Assembly (NCBI GenBank): GCA_964555625.1
Contig: CAZKTE010000080.1
Location: 1 to 5,188, forward strand
From: CAZJKE01 sp964555625
GTDB lineage: Bacteria > Planctomycetota > Phycisphaerae > Phycisphaerales > SM1A02
DNA: 5,188 bases
Reading direction: 5' to 3'
Part shown: positions 1 to 5,188 of the stretch, piece after piece
Layout of the letters: each line of letters opens with the position of its first letter
Position numbering within the stretch: the stretch's first letter is position 1
Made by a program: the position numbers and the translations under genes
The notes under the pieces: generated by a model
What the model was told of the DNA's origin: nothing
Databases searched by the model: none
The model's input: the letters and a program-made list of their open reading frames with translations, nothing else

Positions 1-4
1 CAAC

Positions 5-10
5 AGGAGA
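5..10 (+). promoter_or_regulatory. Ribosome binding site for the sigma factor GTG start
   Basis: AGGAGA lies 5 bases before the GTG at 16 and is a good Shine-Dalgarno match. It is the main reason to start the gene at this GTG. The reading frame stays open to the window's left edge (CAA CAG GAG ATC AGC), so a start further upstream, outside the window, cannot be excluded. Confidence 0.6.
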
Positions 11-15
11 TCAGC

Positions 16-849
16 GTGGATCTAGAACTCTACCTGCAGCAGATCAACGAGGTGAACCTCCTCTCTCCCGAGGAGGAGAGGGAGCTAGGGTGGCGCATCA
101 TCAACGACAGCGACCCGGCGGCGAAGGAACACATGATCCGCGCCAACCTTCGCCTCGTGGTGTCCATTGGAAAGCAGTACCTCGGGCGAGGGCTGACCCT
201 GGCCGATCTCATTGAGGAAGGAAACGTCGGTCTCATCCGCGCAGTGGAGGGTTTCGACCCGGCTCAGGGCACCAGGTTCTCCACCTACGGGTCCTGGTGG
301 ATCAAGCAGGCCATCAAGCGCACCCTGATCAACGCAATGCAGCCCGTGCACATCCCGGCCTACATGGTCGATCTCATCGGCCGCTTCCGCGATACGTACC
401 GCACGCTCCGCGAGGAGCTCGGCCATCCGCCCAGCAGCCAGGAACTGGCCGCGGCCATGGATGTGCCGATGGCGAAGTTGCGGACGATTCGACGGGCGCT
501 GCGAGCCTACAGCGGCGCGGCCCGGTCGCGCATGGGCGAAGATGGCGATCCGCTCTCGCTGGCGGACATCTTCGAGGACCATCGATCTCGCCAGCCCGAC
601 GAGGAGGTCGAAGAGCGAGAGACGGTCAAGGATGTCCTGCACCTGCTCGATGAACTCGAGGCACGCGATGCGCGCGTCCTTCGACTTCGCTACGGCCTTG
701 AGGGCCAGCAGCCTCTGACGCTCAAGGAGATCGGCAAGGAGATCGGCCTGACCCGCGAACGCGTGCGCCAGATCGAGATCGCCTCGCTGCGTCGCATCAG
801 GAGCCGCATGCAGAGCGGAACTCCAATCCGAAAGCGCCGCGCCTCCTGA
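16..849 (+). CDS. RNA polymerase sigma factor, sigma-70 family (RpoD/RpoS-like, no region 1.1)
   Basis: This is a promoter-recognition subunit of RNA polymerase, 277 aa from a GTG start. Region 1.2 spans about residues 2-32. Region 2 spans about 40-107 and includes the core-binding segment NLRLVVSIGKQY and the -10-reading segment FSTYGSWWIKQAIKR. Region 3 covers about 108-165 (PVHIPAYM onward). Region 4 covers about 205-263, with the -35-reading helix-turn-helix near 235-254 (TLKEIGKEIGLTRERVRQIE). A primary sigma factor normally has a long acidic region 1.1, which is absent here, so the length fits a group 2 (RpoS-like) factor or one of the short primary-like factors. In region 2.4, Q98 matches the -10-contacting Gln of E. 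coli RpoD (Q437), but the usual Thr (T440) is Lys at 101. A charged residue also occurs there in RpoS. An acidic linker (196-203) joins regions 3 and 4, and the tail is basic. The gene stands alone and converges on the operon to its right. Family assignment is secure; the regulon is unknown. Confidence 0.95.
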   Translation: MDLELYLQQINEVNLLSPEEERELGWRIINDSDPAAKEHMIRANLRLVVSIGKQYLGRGLTLADLIEEGNVGLIRAVEGFDPAQGTRFSTYGSWWIKQAIKRTLINAMQPVHIPAYMVDLIGRFRDTYRTLREELGHPPSSQELAAAMDVPMAKLRTIRRALRAYSGAARSRMGEDGDPLSLADIFEDHRSRQPDEEVEERETVKDVLHLLDELEARDARVLRLRYGLEGQQPLTLKEIGKEIGLTRERVRQIEIASLRRIRSRMQSGTPIRKRRAS

Positions 850-852
850 CGC

Positions 853-2475
853 TCACCCGTCCCCCAGTAGCGCGACGAAGCGATCGGCGAACACGGGGCC
901 GCCAAGTTCGTCATCGAGCAGCCGCAGTCGATTCACTCGCGCCGTAGCCGCCGGTGCATCCCCGCCATCCTCGAGGTGCCACTGCACCAGCCGAAGGTTC
1001 GCCAGCCAGAACCAGTATGCCGAATCGCCGACGGGATCCGCGTCCCGAGCGACCTGCGCCATCACGCTCGCATCCCTGCTGCAATCGGCCAATGCCGCCA
1101 TCGTCTCGATGGACGGGCCGTTCATCTCCATCGCCAAGGAGAGCCAGCGCCGGCCCTCCTCGTGGAGCCCGAGCAGCCGGGCGGCCTCGCCGAGTTGTCG
1201 CAGCTGCCGACCACTGAAGGGGCCGCCGATGGCTTCCGCGTCCCTCATCGCCAGAGCCAGCGGCTCGCGGTCCATGCCGCCACGAACGGCTGCAATGCAC
1301 GCGTGCAGCGCGGTCCATCTCAGGTCCGCCTCGATCCTCGCCGCATCGTCAAGCGTGGCGGCGTGGACCTGTCCCCACCAGGATCGCGGTCGCCGCGTGG
1401 GCTCGCGGCCATTGCAGATGCACTTCGCCACGTCCGCCAGCACGCCCGGGTACGCCTCGTCGCGACCGTGCAGCGACATGCCCAGTGCCTCGGCGGCCTC
1501 CATGTCGCCGGTGTGGGCCAGCGCAAGCAGGTCCGGCAGGGCCTCTGCAAGCCGACCTGCCTCGAGGTTCGCGTGGGCAGCTGCGCGCGTCGCCACCTGT
1601 GCCAGCCATGGATCGCTGGCGTCGCGGGTGACGAGCGGCGAATCATTGAGGTTGGTGACGCGGGCCAGGATGGCCGCGTCGATCTCCCGGCGGCTTGCGC
1701 CTCCGGCCACCAGGGCGTCTGCCAGCCTCGCCCAACCTCTCGTTCGATGATCGATTCCCCCTCGGCGGGCATAGCCGCTGGCCAGCACCATGCGCAGGTC
1801 GCCGCGGCCGGCGGCCACGAGTCTTGCATCGGCGACCGACCAGATGCGGTTGGCCGCCACGCGATCGTCGCGGGCCAGGGCCGCGCTGATCTCCGAGAGC
1901 CAAGCCGCCAGCAGATCCTCCACCTCCACGCCCACCAGAGATTGCAGCGACATCGCCCAACGGGCCTCAGACTGCACATCCCCCAGGCAACGGGCTGCCT
2001 GTAGCCGGGCACGAGCGAGCCGCGAGACCGCCACAGCACCCGTGACATCCTCGATGGATGCTGTCAGGCAGGTGTGGGCGGCTGCAACATCGCCTGCCGC
2101 TGCGGCGAGGCCATCGAGGATCGCCGCCATGTAGCGGCCACTGCGATCAGCTGCCCAGTCCGCTGGCAGGTCCGCGCGGACCGTCTTGATCAGTCGATCG
2201 AATGCGGCTTGCTCCTGGGGATCGGGCAGGCCGAGCGTGACCTCGGCGACAAGCGTGCCAAGCGACCAGGTACCGAAGAGTCGATCCGCGGCCTGCTCGT
2301 AGCGGAGGGCCCGGACTTCGTACTCCTCCGCGGCGTCGATCATCGCCGCTCGCCGAGAGAGCACCTCCGAGAGCCCCCGCTGCGTTGGTGCTGCAAGCCA
2401 CGCTGCGCGCAGGTCGGCGAGATCCAGGGGCGTCCCCGACCAGGCCAGGGCGACCGCTAGGGCAACGTGTATCAC
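853..2475 (-). CDS. Hypothetical alpha-helical repeat protein, last gene of the ExbB/ExbD operon
   Basis: I do not recognise this 540-aa protein. It is rich in Ala, Leu and Arg and reads as back-to-back amphipathic helices with many small-residue pairs, as in TPR- or Sel1-like solenoids, but I could not fix a clean 34-residue repeat. The clearest repeat-like parts are about 298-345 and 385-535. The C-terminal part (484-535, with SAYWFWLANLRLVQWH and LRLLDDELGG) looks like a final TPR-like hairpin. The N-terminus is short and hydrophobic (about residues 2-13) and then turns polar. It could be a weak signal peptide, but it has no basic residue apart from H3, so export is uncertain. The start is GTG, and its first bases share GTGA with the TGA stop of the preceding ExbD gene; with only a weak Shine-Dalgarno upstream, translational coupling is likely. 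Being last in a vWA-ExbB-ExbD-ExbD operon suggests a scaffold or periplasmic partner of that complex, which is inference. The gene is surely real: uninterrupted, coupled and long. Confidence 0.85.
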   Translation of the reverse strand: MIHVALAVALAWSGTPLDLADLRAAWLAAPTQRGLSEVLSRRAAMIDAAEEYEVRALRYEQAADRLFGTWSLGTLVAEVTLGLPDPQEQAAFDRLIKTVRADLPADWAADRSGRYMAAILDGLAAAAGDVAAAHTCLTASIEDVTGAVAVSRLARARLQAARCLGDVQSEARWAMSLQSLVGVEVEDLLAAWLSEISAALARDDRVAANRIWSVADARLVAAGRGDLRMVLASGYARRGGIDHRTRGWARLADALVAGGASRREIDAAILARVTNLNDSPLVTRDASDPWLAQVATRAAAHANLEAGRLAEALPDLLALAHTGDMEAAEALGMSLHGRDEAYPGVLADVAKCICNGREPTRRPRSWWGQVHAATLDDAARIEADLRWTALHACIAAVRGGMDREPLALAMRDAEAIGGPFSGRQLRQLGEAARLLGLHEEGRRWLSLAMEMNGPSIETMAALADCSRDASVMAQVARDADPVGDSAYWFWLANLRLVQWHLEDGGDAPAATARVNRLRLLDDELGGPVFADRFVALLGDG

Positions 2476-2933
2476 GAGGGCGTTCCCATCGTCACGTTGG
2501 TGAATTGCGCTCGAAGTACGGCATTGAATGCCTCGACGGCGTGCTCCCAGCGCGTGCCGGTCGCCGGTCGAATCACGACGGGGTGATCAATCGTGAAGAG
2601 CCCGCCGTCATGTCCCTTTCTTGCCGTGCTTCGCCGGAGGAAGCGAAGCAGGCCACCTGCATCGTCCACCTGTGGCCATGGATCGTCGAGGCGCACGGCC
2701 AAGTCGCGCGGACCATCCCCAGTGGAGACCACATGCACGATCAGCGGATCGTCCTGGAGCACCATGGCCGCCGAAGCTCCTCGGCGGGGTAACTCCACCT
2801 GCAGCACCTCGCTGGCGGAGCGAAACTCGGTGGCGGCCAGGAAGTAGATCAGCAGCAGAAATGTGACGTCAATCATCGCCACGAGATTGAGCCCGATCGA
2901 TGGTCCGCCGATACGGGATCGCTCAGCTGCCAC
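2472..2933 (-). CDS. exbD: ExbD/TolR-family biopolymer transport protein, divergent second copy
   Basis: This is a proton-channel partner subunit, 153 aa, of the ExbD/TolR family. It has a short cytoplasmic N-terminus, one membrane helix at about residues 18-36 with the key Asp at D22 (AMIDVTFLLLIYFL), and a periplasmic domain of roughly 115 residues. In ExbD and TolR this Asp is the protonatable residue in the ExbB/TolQ pore. The usual Thr-Pro just before the helix (TPMID) is replaced by VAMID, so the copy is divergent but keeps the catalytic Asp. The C-terminal segment (about 118-150) matches the helix-strand end of ExbD periplasmic domains only loosely, and residues 72-110 appear to contain an insertion relative to the other copy. 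The start is GTG with an excellent Shine-Dalgarno, and the first 11 bases overlap the end of the other exbD. The stop overlaps the next gene's start by 4 bases. The symbol is a family-level label; TolR-like is equally possible. Confidence 0.88.
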   Translation of the reverse strand: MAAERSRIGGPSIGLNLVAMIDVTFLLLIYFLAATEFRSASEVLQVELPRRGASAAMVLQDDPLIVHVVSTGDGPRDLAVRLDDPWPQVDDAGGLLRFLRRSTARKGHDGGLFTIDHPVVIRPATGTRWEHAVEAFNAVLRAQFTNVTMGTPS

Positions 2934-3369
2934 GTGGACGACCTCCCTCCACGACCAGTTGCAGGTCTACACGAGGCGCAGCCCGGCGAATCGTCTCCAG
3001 CACGTCGTGGATGGCTGCGTAGTCCGTGCCGCGATCGGCACGAAGCTGCACCGGTCGAGGGGAGGCGCGCAGCGCTCTTGACACCGCATCACCGAGCACA
3101 CCGAGGGCGTCTCCCGGGATCTGTTCACCGCCTGCGACCATCGATGCAATTCCACCTGACTCGTCGGGCAGGAGATTCACGACGAATCGCGACTCGGAGG
3201 GAGTGGACGAGACCGGCCGGCTCGGCTGCGGCAGGTCCATTGGCACACTCTGGCGATCCACGATCTGTGAGACGACGACGAAGAAGATTACCAGCAGAAA
3301 CGTCACGTCGATCATCGGCGTCATGTTGGCGCGGAGTCGCCCGGTGAAACTCGAGCGGCGACAGGTCAC
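2923..3369 (-). CDS. exbD: ExbD/TolR-family biopolymer transport protein, canonical copy
   Basis: This 148-aa inner-membrane subunit works with ExbB/TolQ to convert proton flow into movement of a TonB- or TolA-type partner. The N-terminus is basic and cytoplasmic (R4, R5, R11, R13). The membrane helix at about 17-37 starts with the family signature MTPMIDVTFLLVIFF, and D21 is the equivalent of the essential pore Asp (D25 in E. coli ExbD). A Pro- and Ser-rich linker (about 43-60) leads to a periplasmic domain with the typical order strand, gly-rich turn, then VQLRADRGTDYAAIHDVLETI (about 107-126), and a final strand near 134-141. Length is normal for the family. The start is GTG, overlapping the stop of exbB as GTGA. 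The nearest Shine-Dalgarno-like sequence (GGGAG) is about 10 bases upstream and weak, so coupling to exbB translation is likely. It could equally be called tolR; no PAL or tolB is in view. Confidence 0.93.
   Translation of the reverse strand: MTCRRSSFTGRLRANMTPMIDVTFLLVIFFVVVSQIVDRQSVPMDLPQPSRPVSSTPSESRFVVNLLPDESGGIASMVAGGEQIPGDALGVLGDAVSRALRASPRPVQLRADRGTDYAAIHDVLETIRRAAPRVDLQLVVEGGRPRGS
2941..2950 (-). promoter_or_regulatory. Strong ribosome binding site for the second exbD
   Basis: Read on the - strand this is GGAGGGAGGT, 7 bases before the GTG at 2931-2933. It lies inside the end of the upstream exbD. It supports the GTG start and suggests this subunit is translated efficiently on its own, unlike its neighbours, which depend more on stop-start overlap. 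Confidence 0.7.
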
Positions 3370-4139
3370 TGCCGCGCAACTCCCGCCGCCGCCGGTGGAA
3401 CGGTGATCGATGGAGCCGGCTCCTTTGCCCGCGGGCGGAAGGCATTGAGCACTTCCTCGGCCGCCATGGTGGCTTCAGTGGTGACCTCATCGATCCTCGT
3501 ACGAATGATGGCATGGGCGGCCAGCGCTGGGATCGCCACGACCAGTCCCCAGAAGGTCGTCGTCAACGCGGTGCCGATGCCGCCGGCGAGCATGACCGGG
3601 TCCGCTGACCCTCCGCTTGCGACAATGGCCTGGAAGGCCAGGATCATCCCGTAGACGGTGCCAAAGAGACCGACCATCGGGCTGACCTGCCCGATGATGT
3701 TGAGGAGTTCGATGCGACGAAATCGCGCCGTCGCCAACTCGTCGGCCGACTGCTCAAGGGCGCGCATCATTGCCGGGAACCCGAACCGGGCCTCGCGGAA
3801 CGCCGCGTGCAGAACCTGCCCGAGGTAGCTGCCGTCGGAGGCAGCGGCCTCGATGGCCATGCGGTAGCGGCCCTCTCGAACATGGCGGTCCATCCGCGCA
3901 AGGAGATCCGGCGGAAGCAGTCGGCGGCGGCGATTGGCAGCCGCCTGTTGCACGATGAGGGCGATGCTCGAAACGCTCAGGGCCAGCAGCAGCCAGGTGA
4001 CCGAGCTCCCGAGTACCTCCAGGGACCCGTCCCCGCGGCGGGAGAAGAGAAACGCGTCAGCGAAGCTGCGTGCCGAACCTGCATGGGCCGCCGGAGCGGC
4101 GATGGCCACCATCACGATTACGAGGCTAGCGCGTCGCAT
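3366..4139 (-). CDS. exbB: MotA/TolQ/ExbB proton channel family protein with signal peptide
   Basis: This is the channel-forming subunit of a proton-driven inner-membrane motor, 257 aa from ATG. The N-terminus is a clear signal peptide: MRR, a hydrophobic core at about 5-18, and a cleavage motif AHA before G21. Three membrane helices follow at about 46-64, 145-172 and 186-212, with a long cytoplasmic loop (about 65-144) as in ExbB and TolQ. Helices 2 and 3 carry the family signature: P154, GLFGTVYGM (157-165) and GIGTALTTTFWGLVVAIPA (187-205). T161 and T195 match the pore-lining threonines T148 and T181 of E. coli ExbB. The start was placed at this ATG, not the in-frame TTG 18 bases upstream, because AGGAGG sits 5 bases before the ATG and the signal peptide begins there. 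The first 14 bases overlap the end of the vWA gene, and the stop overlaps the next exbD start. A signal peptide is not found on E. coli ExbB but fits an outside N-terminus. TolQ-like is an alternative name. Confidence 0.93.
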   Translation of the reverse strand: MRRASLVIVMVAIAAPAAHAGSARSFADAFLFSRRGDGSLEVLGSSVTWLLLALSVSSIALIVQQAAANRRRRLLPPDLLARMDRHVREGRYRMAIEAAASDGSYLGQVLHAAFREARFGFPAMMRALEQSADELATARFRRIELLNIIGQVSPMVGLFGTVYGMILAFQAIVASGGSADPVMLAGGIGTALTTTFWGLVVAIPALAAHAIIRTRIDEVTTEATMAAEEVLNAFRPRAKEPAPSITVPPAAAGVARQ

Positions 4140-5124
4140 CGTCGCCTCCTGCGGCAACAGCCGTGCGCTCGACGAAGACGAATCCGTCGTCGTCGCCGTG
4201 CAGCGAAGCGATGCGGGCCATCGTGCCTGATGCGTCCTCGGTGAGGAACTGGATGCAGTTGATGCGCGCCGGGCGGCGGTCAGTGACGGGATCCGCCGGG
4301 TTCAGTCGATCGAGCGTCGCCAGCAGTGCCTCCGGCGCCACGCGGTGGCGACCCGTTCCGGTGATGTTCTCGCTGAGCAGCCAGACGACATCCGGCCGCA
4401 TCGAAAGGGCGATCCGCAGCGCGTTGGTCGGGTCGCTGCTGCCGGCTGGCACGACATGATCATCCCGGACAATCCATGAGAGCGCAGCTTCCACGTTTGC
4501 CGTACTGGCATCCATGAGCCGGCCGACAGGAGGTACGGCAATCGCCGAGTCCTGCCTGAAAAAGAGAATGGCGAAGGACTGGGAGGGGTGCAGGGACCGC
4601 AGCGAGGCGGTCAATCGCTCCGTCACCGACGCCAGGTGCAGCAGCATCGACCCGGATGCGTCCACGACGTAGACGATGCGGCGAGCCGCCGGCGCATGGA
4701 TGCCCATGAAGGTCGCGTCCACCACCGGATCATCGGGCATCGTCGGCACGGTCAGCGAAGTGTCGGACCGGGCAAGCTGGGCTCCTGGGGCGGCCGCCGC
4801 CGGGGGCGGCCTGGGAAGCGGGTCCGCAGCGCGCGGCCGCGGCGCCGACAGCGGTGATGTGCTCATCGCCATGGCCGGCGACGATGGCTGTATGAAGGAG
4901 ACGGCAGGTGGTGGTGGCGGGTCACGGTCGACGACAGACCACGTGACGACGCACGCCATCGCGATCAGCAGGCCGTGTGCCGCGATAGACAGCATCCACG
5001 GCGCAACGCGACTCGAGGCGCTCCCGGGTGACCTCCATGTACGGTCCGGGGACTCAACCATCCTTGTACGTGGAGCGTACCGCGCTGCGAGCCGTGCGCC
5101 GCCCCCTATCATGCTCTCCTTCAT
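4126..5124 (-). CDS. TonB-like membrane anchor fused to a periplasmic vWA domain
   Basis: This 332-aa protein is the first gene of the operon. It has a cytoplasmic N-terminus of about 43 residues, one membrane helix (about 44-65), a Pro/Ala-rich linker (about 68-115, with PPPPP at 69-73) and a vWA domain (about 148-318). The helix begins LSIAAHG: S46 and H50 form the SxxxH motif of TonB (S16, H20) and TolA (S18, H22), through which those proteins engage ExbB-ExbD or TolQ-TolR. The vWA domain has a metal site DASGS (155-159), with a likely second contact at T233 in DPTNAL. At the third contact the usual Thr-Asp-Gly looks like S251-E252-N253, a conservative change whose metal binding is uncertain. 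vWA domains generally bind protein ligands. Placed before exbB and two exbD genes, it is the likely energy transducer (inference). The start is uncertain: the ATG at 5124 has no Shine-Dalgarno, while the ATG at 5112 has AAGGAG 3 bases upstream; M22 (5061) is a weaker choice. All options keep the whole anchor and vWA domain. Confidence 0.9.
   Translation of the reverse strand: MKESMIGGGARLAARYAPRTRMVESPDRTWRSPGSASSRVAPWMLSIAAHGLLIAMACVVTWSVVDRDPPPPPAVSFIQPSSPAMAMSTSPLSAPRPRAADPLPRPPPAAAAPGAQLARSDTSLTVPTMPDDPVVDATFMGIHAPAARRIVYVVDASGSMLLHLASVTERLTASLRSLHPSQSFAILFFRQDSAIAVPPVGRLMDASTANVEAALSWIVRDDHVVPAGSSDPTNALRIALSMRPDVVWLLSENITGTGRHRVAPEALLATLDRLNPADPVTDRRPARINCIQFLTEDASGTMARIASLHGDDDGFVFVERTAVAAGGDDATR
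4145..4150 (-). promoter_or_regulatory. Ribosome binding site that fixes the exbB ATG start
   Basis: Read on the - strand this is a perfect AGGAGG, 5 bases before the ATG at 4137-4139. It lies within the last codons of the upstream vWA gene. It favours that ATG over the in-frame TTG at 4155-4157, which would place this sequence inside the coding region. Confidence 0.8.
5107..5112 (+). promoter_or_regulatory. Candidate -10 box for the tRNA-Leu gene
   Basis: TATCAT differs from TATAAT at one position and would put transcription start near 5119, about 13 bases before the mature tRNA 5' end. No good -35 box is visible at 16-18 bases upstream (CTGCGA at 5085-5090 is poor). It lies inside the 5' end of the divergent vWA gene. 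The tRNA could also be part of a longer upstream transcript. Confidence 0.3.
5116..5121 (-). promoter_or_regulatory. Possible ribosome binding site for an alternative vWA start at 5112
   Basis: Read on the - strand this is AAGGAG, 3 bases before the in-frame ATG at 5110-5112. The match is good but the spacing is shorter than ideal. If it is used, the vWA protein loses only its first four residues and the gap to the tRNA gene grows to 19 bases. Confidence 0.4.
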
Positions 5125-5131
5125 GCCACAT

Positions 5132-5188
<57 letters not shown>

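Noticed and set aside
85..642. A 185-codon open frame antisense to the sigma factor gene
   Set aside because: It lies wholly opposite a highly conserved gene and has no recognised domain; it is a frame shadow.
976..2004. A 342-codon open frame on the + strand, antisense to the helical protein gene
   Set aside because: It is a by-product of high GC third positions in the - strand gene. Its product is rich in Arg, Gln, His and Pro without any domain, and it overlaps a gene that is coupled to its operon.
1320..2048. A 242-codon open frame on the - strand inside the helical protein gene in another frame
   Set aside because: The composition is very rich in Arg, Trp, Cys and Pro with no recognisable motif, as expected of an out-of-frame reading of a GC-rich gene.
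2941..2950. Purine-rich - strand sequence as an internal promoter or regulatory site
   Set aside because: Its position 7 bases before a GTG start makes it a plain Shine-Dalgarno sequence.
2472..4139. A classical Tol-Pal or TonB iron-uptake locus
   Set aside because: No tolB, pal, TonB C-terminal domain or TonB-dependent receptor is visible; the transducer position is occupied by a vWA protein.
4140..4157. The TTG start six codons upstream of the exbB ATG
   Set aside because: The perfect AGGAGG 5 bases before the ATG and the signal peptide starting at that ATG argue for the ATG.
4907..4921. GGT/GGC-rich short repeat as a possible regulatory repeat
   Set aside because: It encodes the PPPPP run at residues 69-73 of the vWA protein, so protein composition explains it.

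Overview
This is a compact, GC-rich bacterial window with almost no non-coding DNA. It holds three units: a sigma-70 family sigma factor gene on the + strand (16-849), a tightly packed five-gene operon on the - strand (853-5124), and the first part of a tRNA-Leu gene on the + strand (5132 to the window end). The style suggests a Planctomycetota bacterium, perhaps a Phycisphaerae-like one. The hints are a short primary-like sigma factor, an ExbB with a cleavable signal peptide, and an ExbB/ExbD operon tied to a vWA protein. This placement is family-level recognition from memory, not a search result.

The operon reads right to left. It starts with an inner-membrane protein that has a TonB/TolA-like anchor, a proline-rich linker and a von Willebrand factor A (vWA) domain (4126-5124). 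An ExbB/TolQ/MotA-family proton-channel subunit follows (3366-4139), then two different ExbD/TolR-family subunits (2923-3369 and 2472-2933). Last is a large alpha-helical, repeat-like protein with no recognised function (853-2475). All four junctions overlap, by 14, 4, 11 and 4 bases, and three of the genes start with GTG, so the five are almost certainly co-transcribed and partly translationally coupled.

The most interesting point is the anchor of the vWA protein. Its single membrane segment carries Ser-x-x-x-His (S46, H50), the motif TonB and TolA use to engage the ExbB-ExbD and TolQ-TolR motors. A proline-rich stretch follows it, as in TonB. The place of the TonB or TolA C-terminal domain is taken by a vWA domain with a recognisable metal-ion-dependent adhesion site. 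I infer that the operon encodes a proton-motive-force-driven machine in which a vWA protein is the energy transducer, with the helical protein as a possible extra component.

The edges are tight. The sigma factor gene and the operon converge with 3 bases between their stop codons, and the operon and the tRNA gene diverge with 7 bases between them. Promoters at the right end must therefore lie inside neighbouring genes. No mobile element, CRISPR array or clear factor-independent terminator was seen, and no gene-free stretch exceeds 300 bases.
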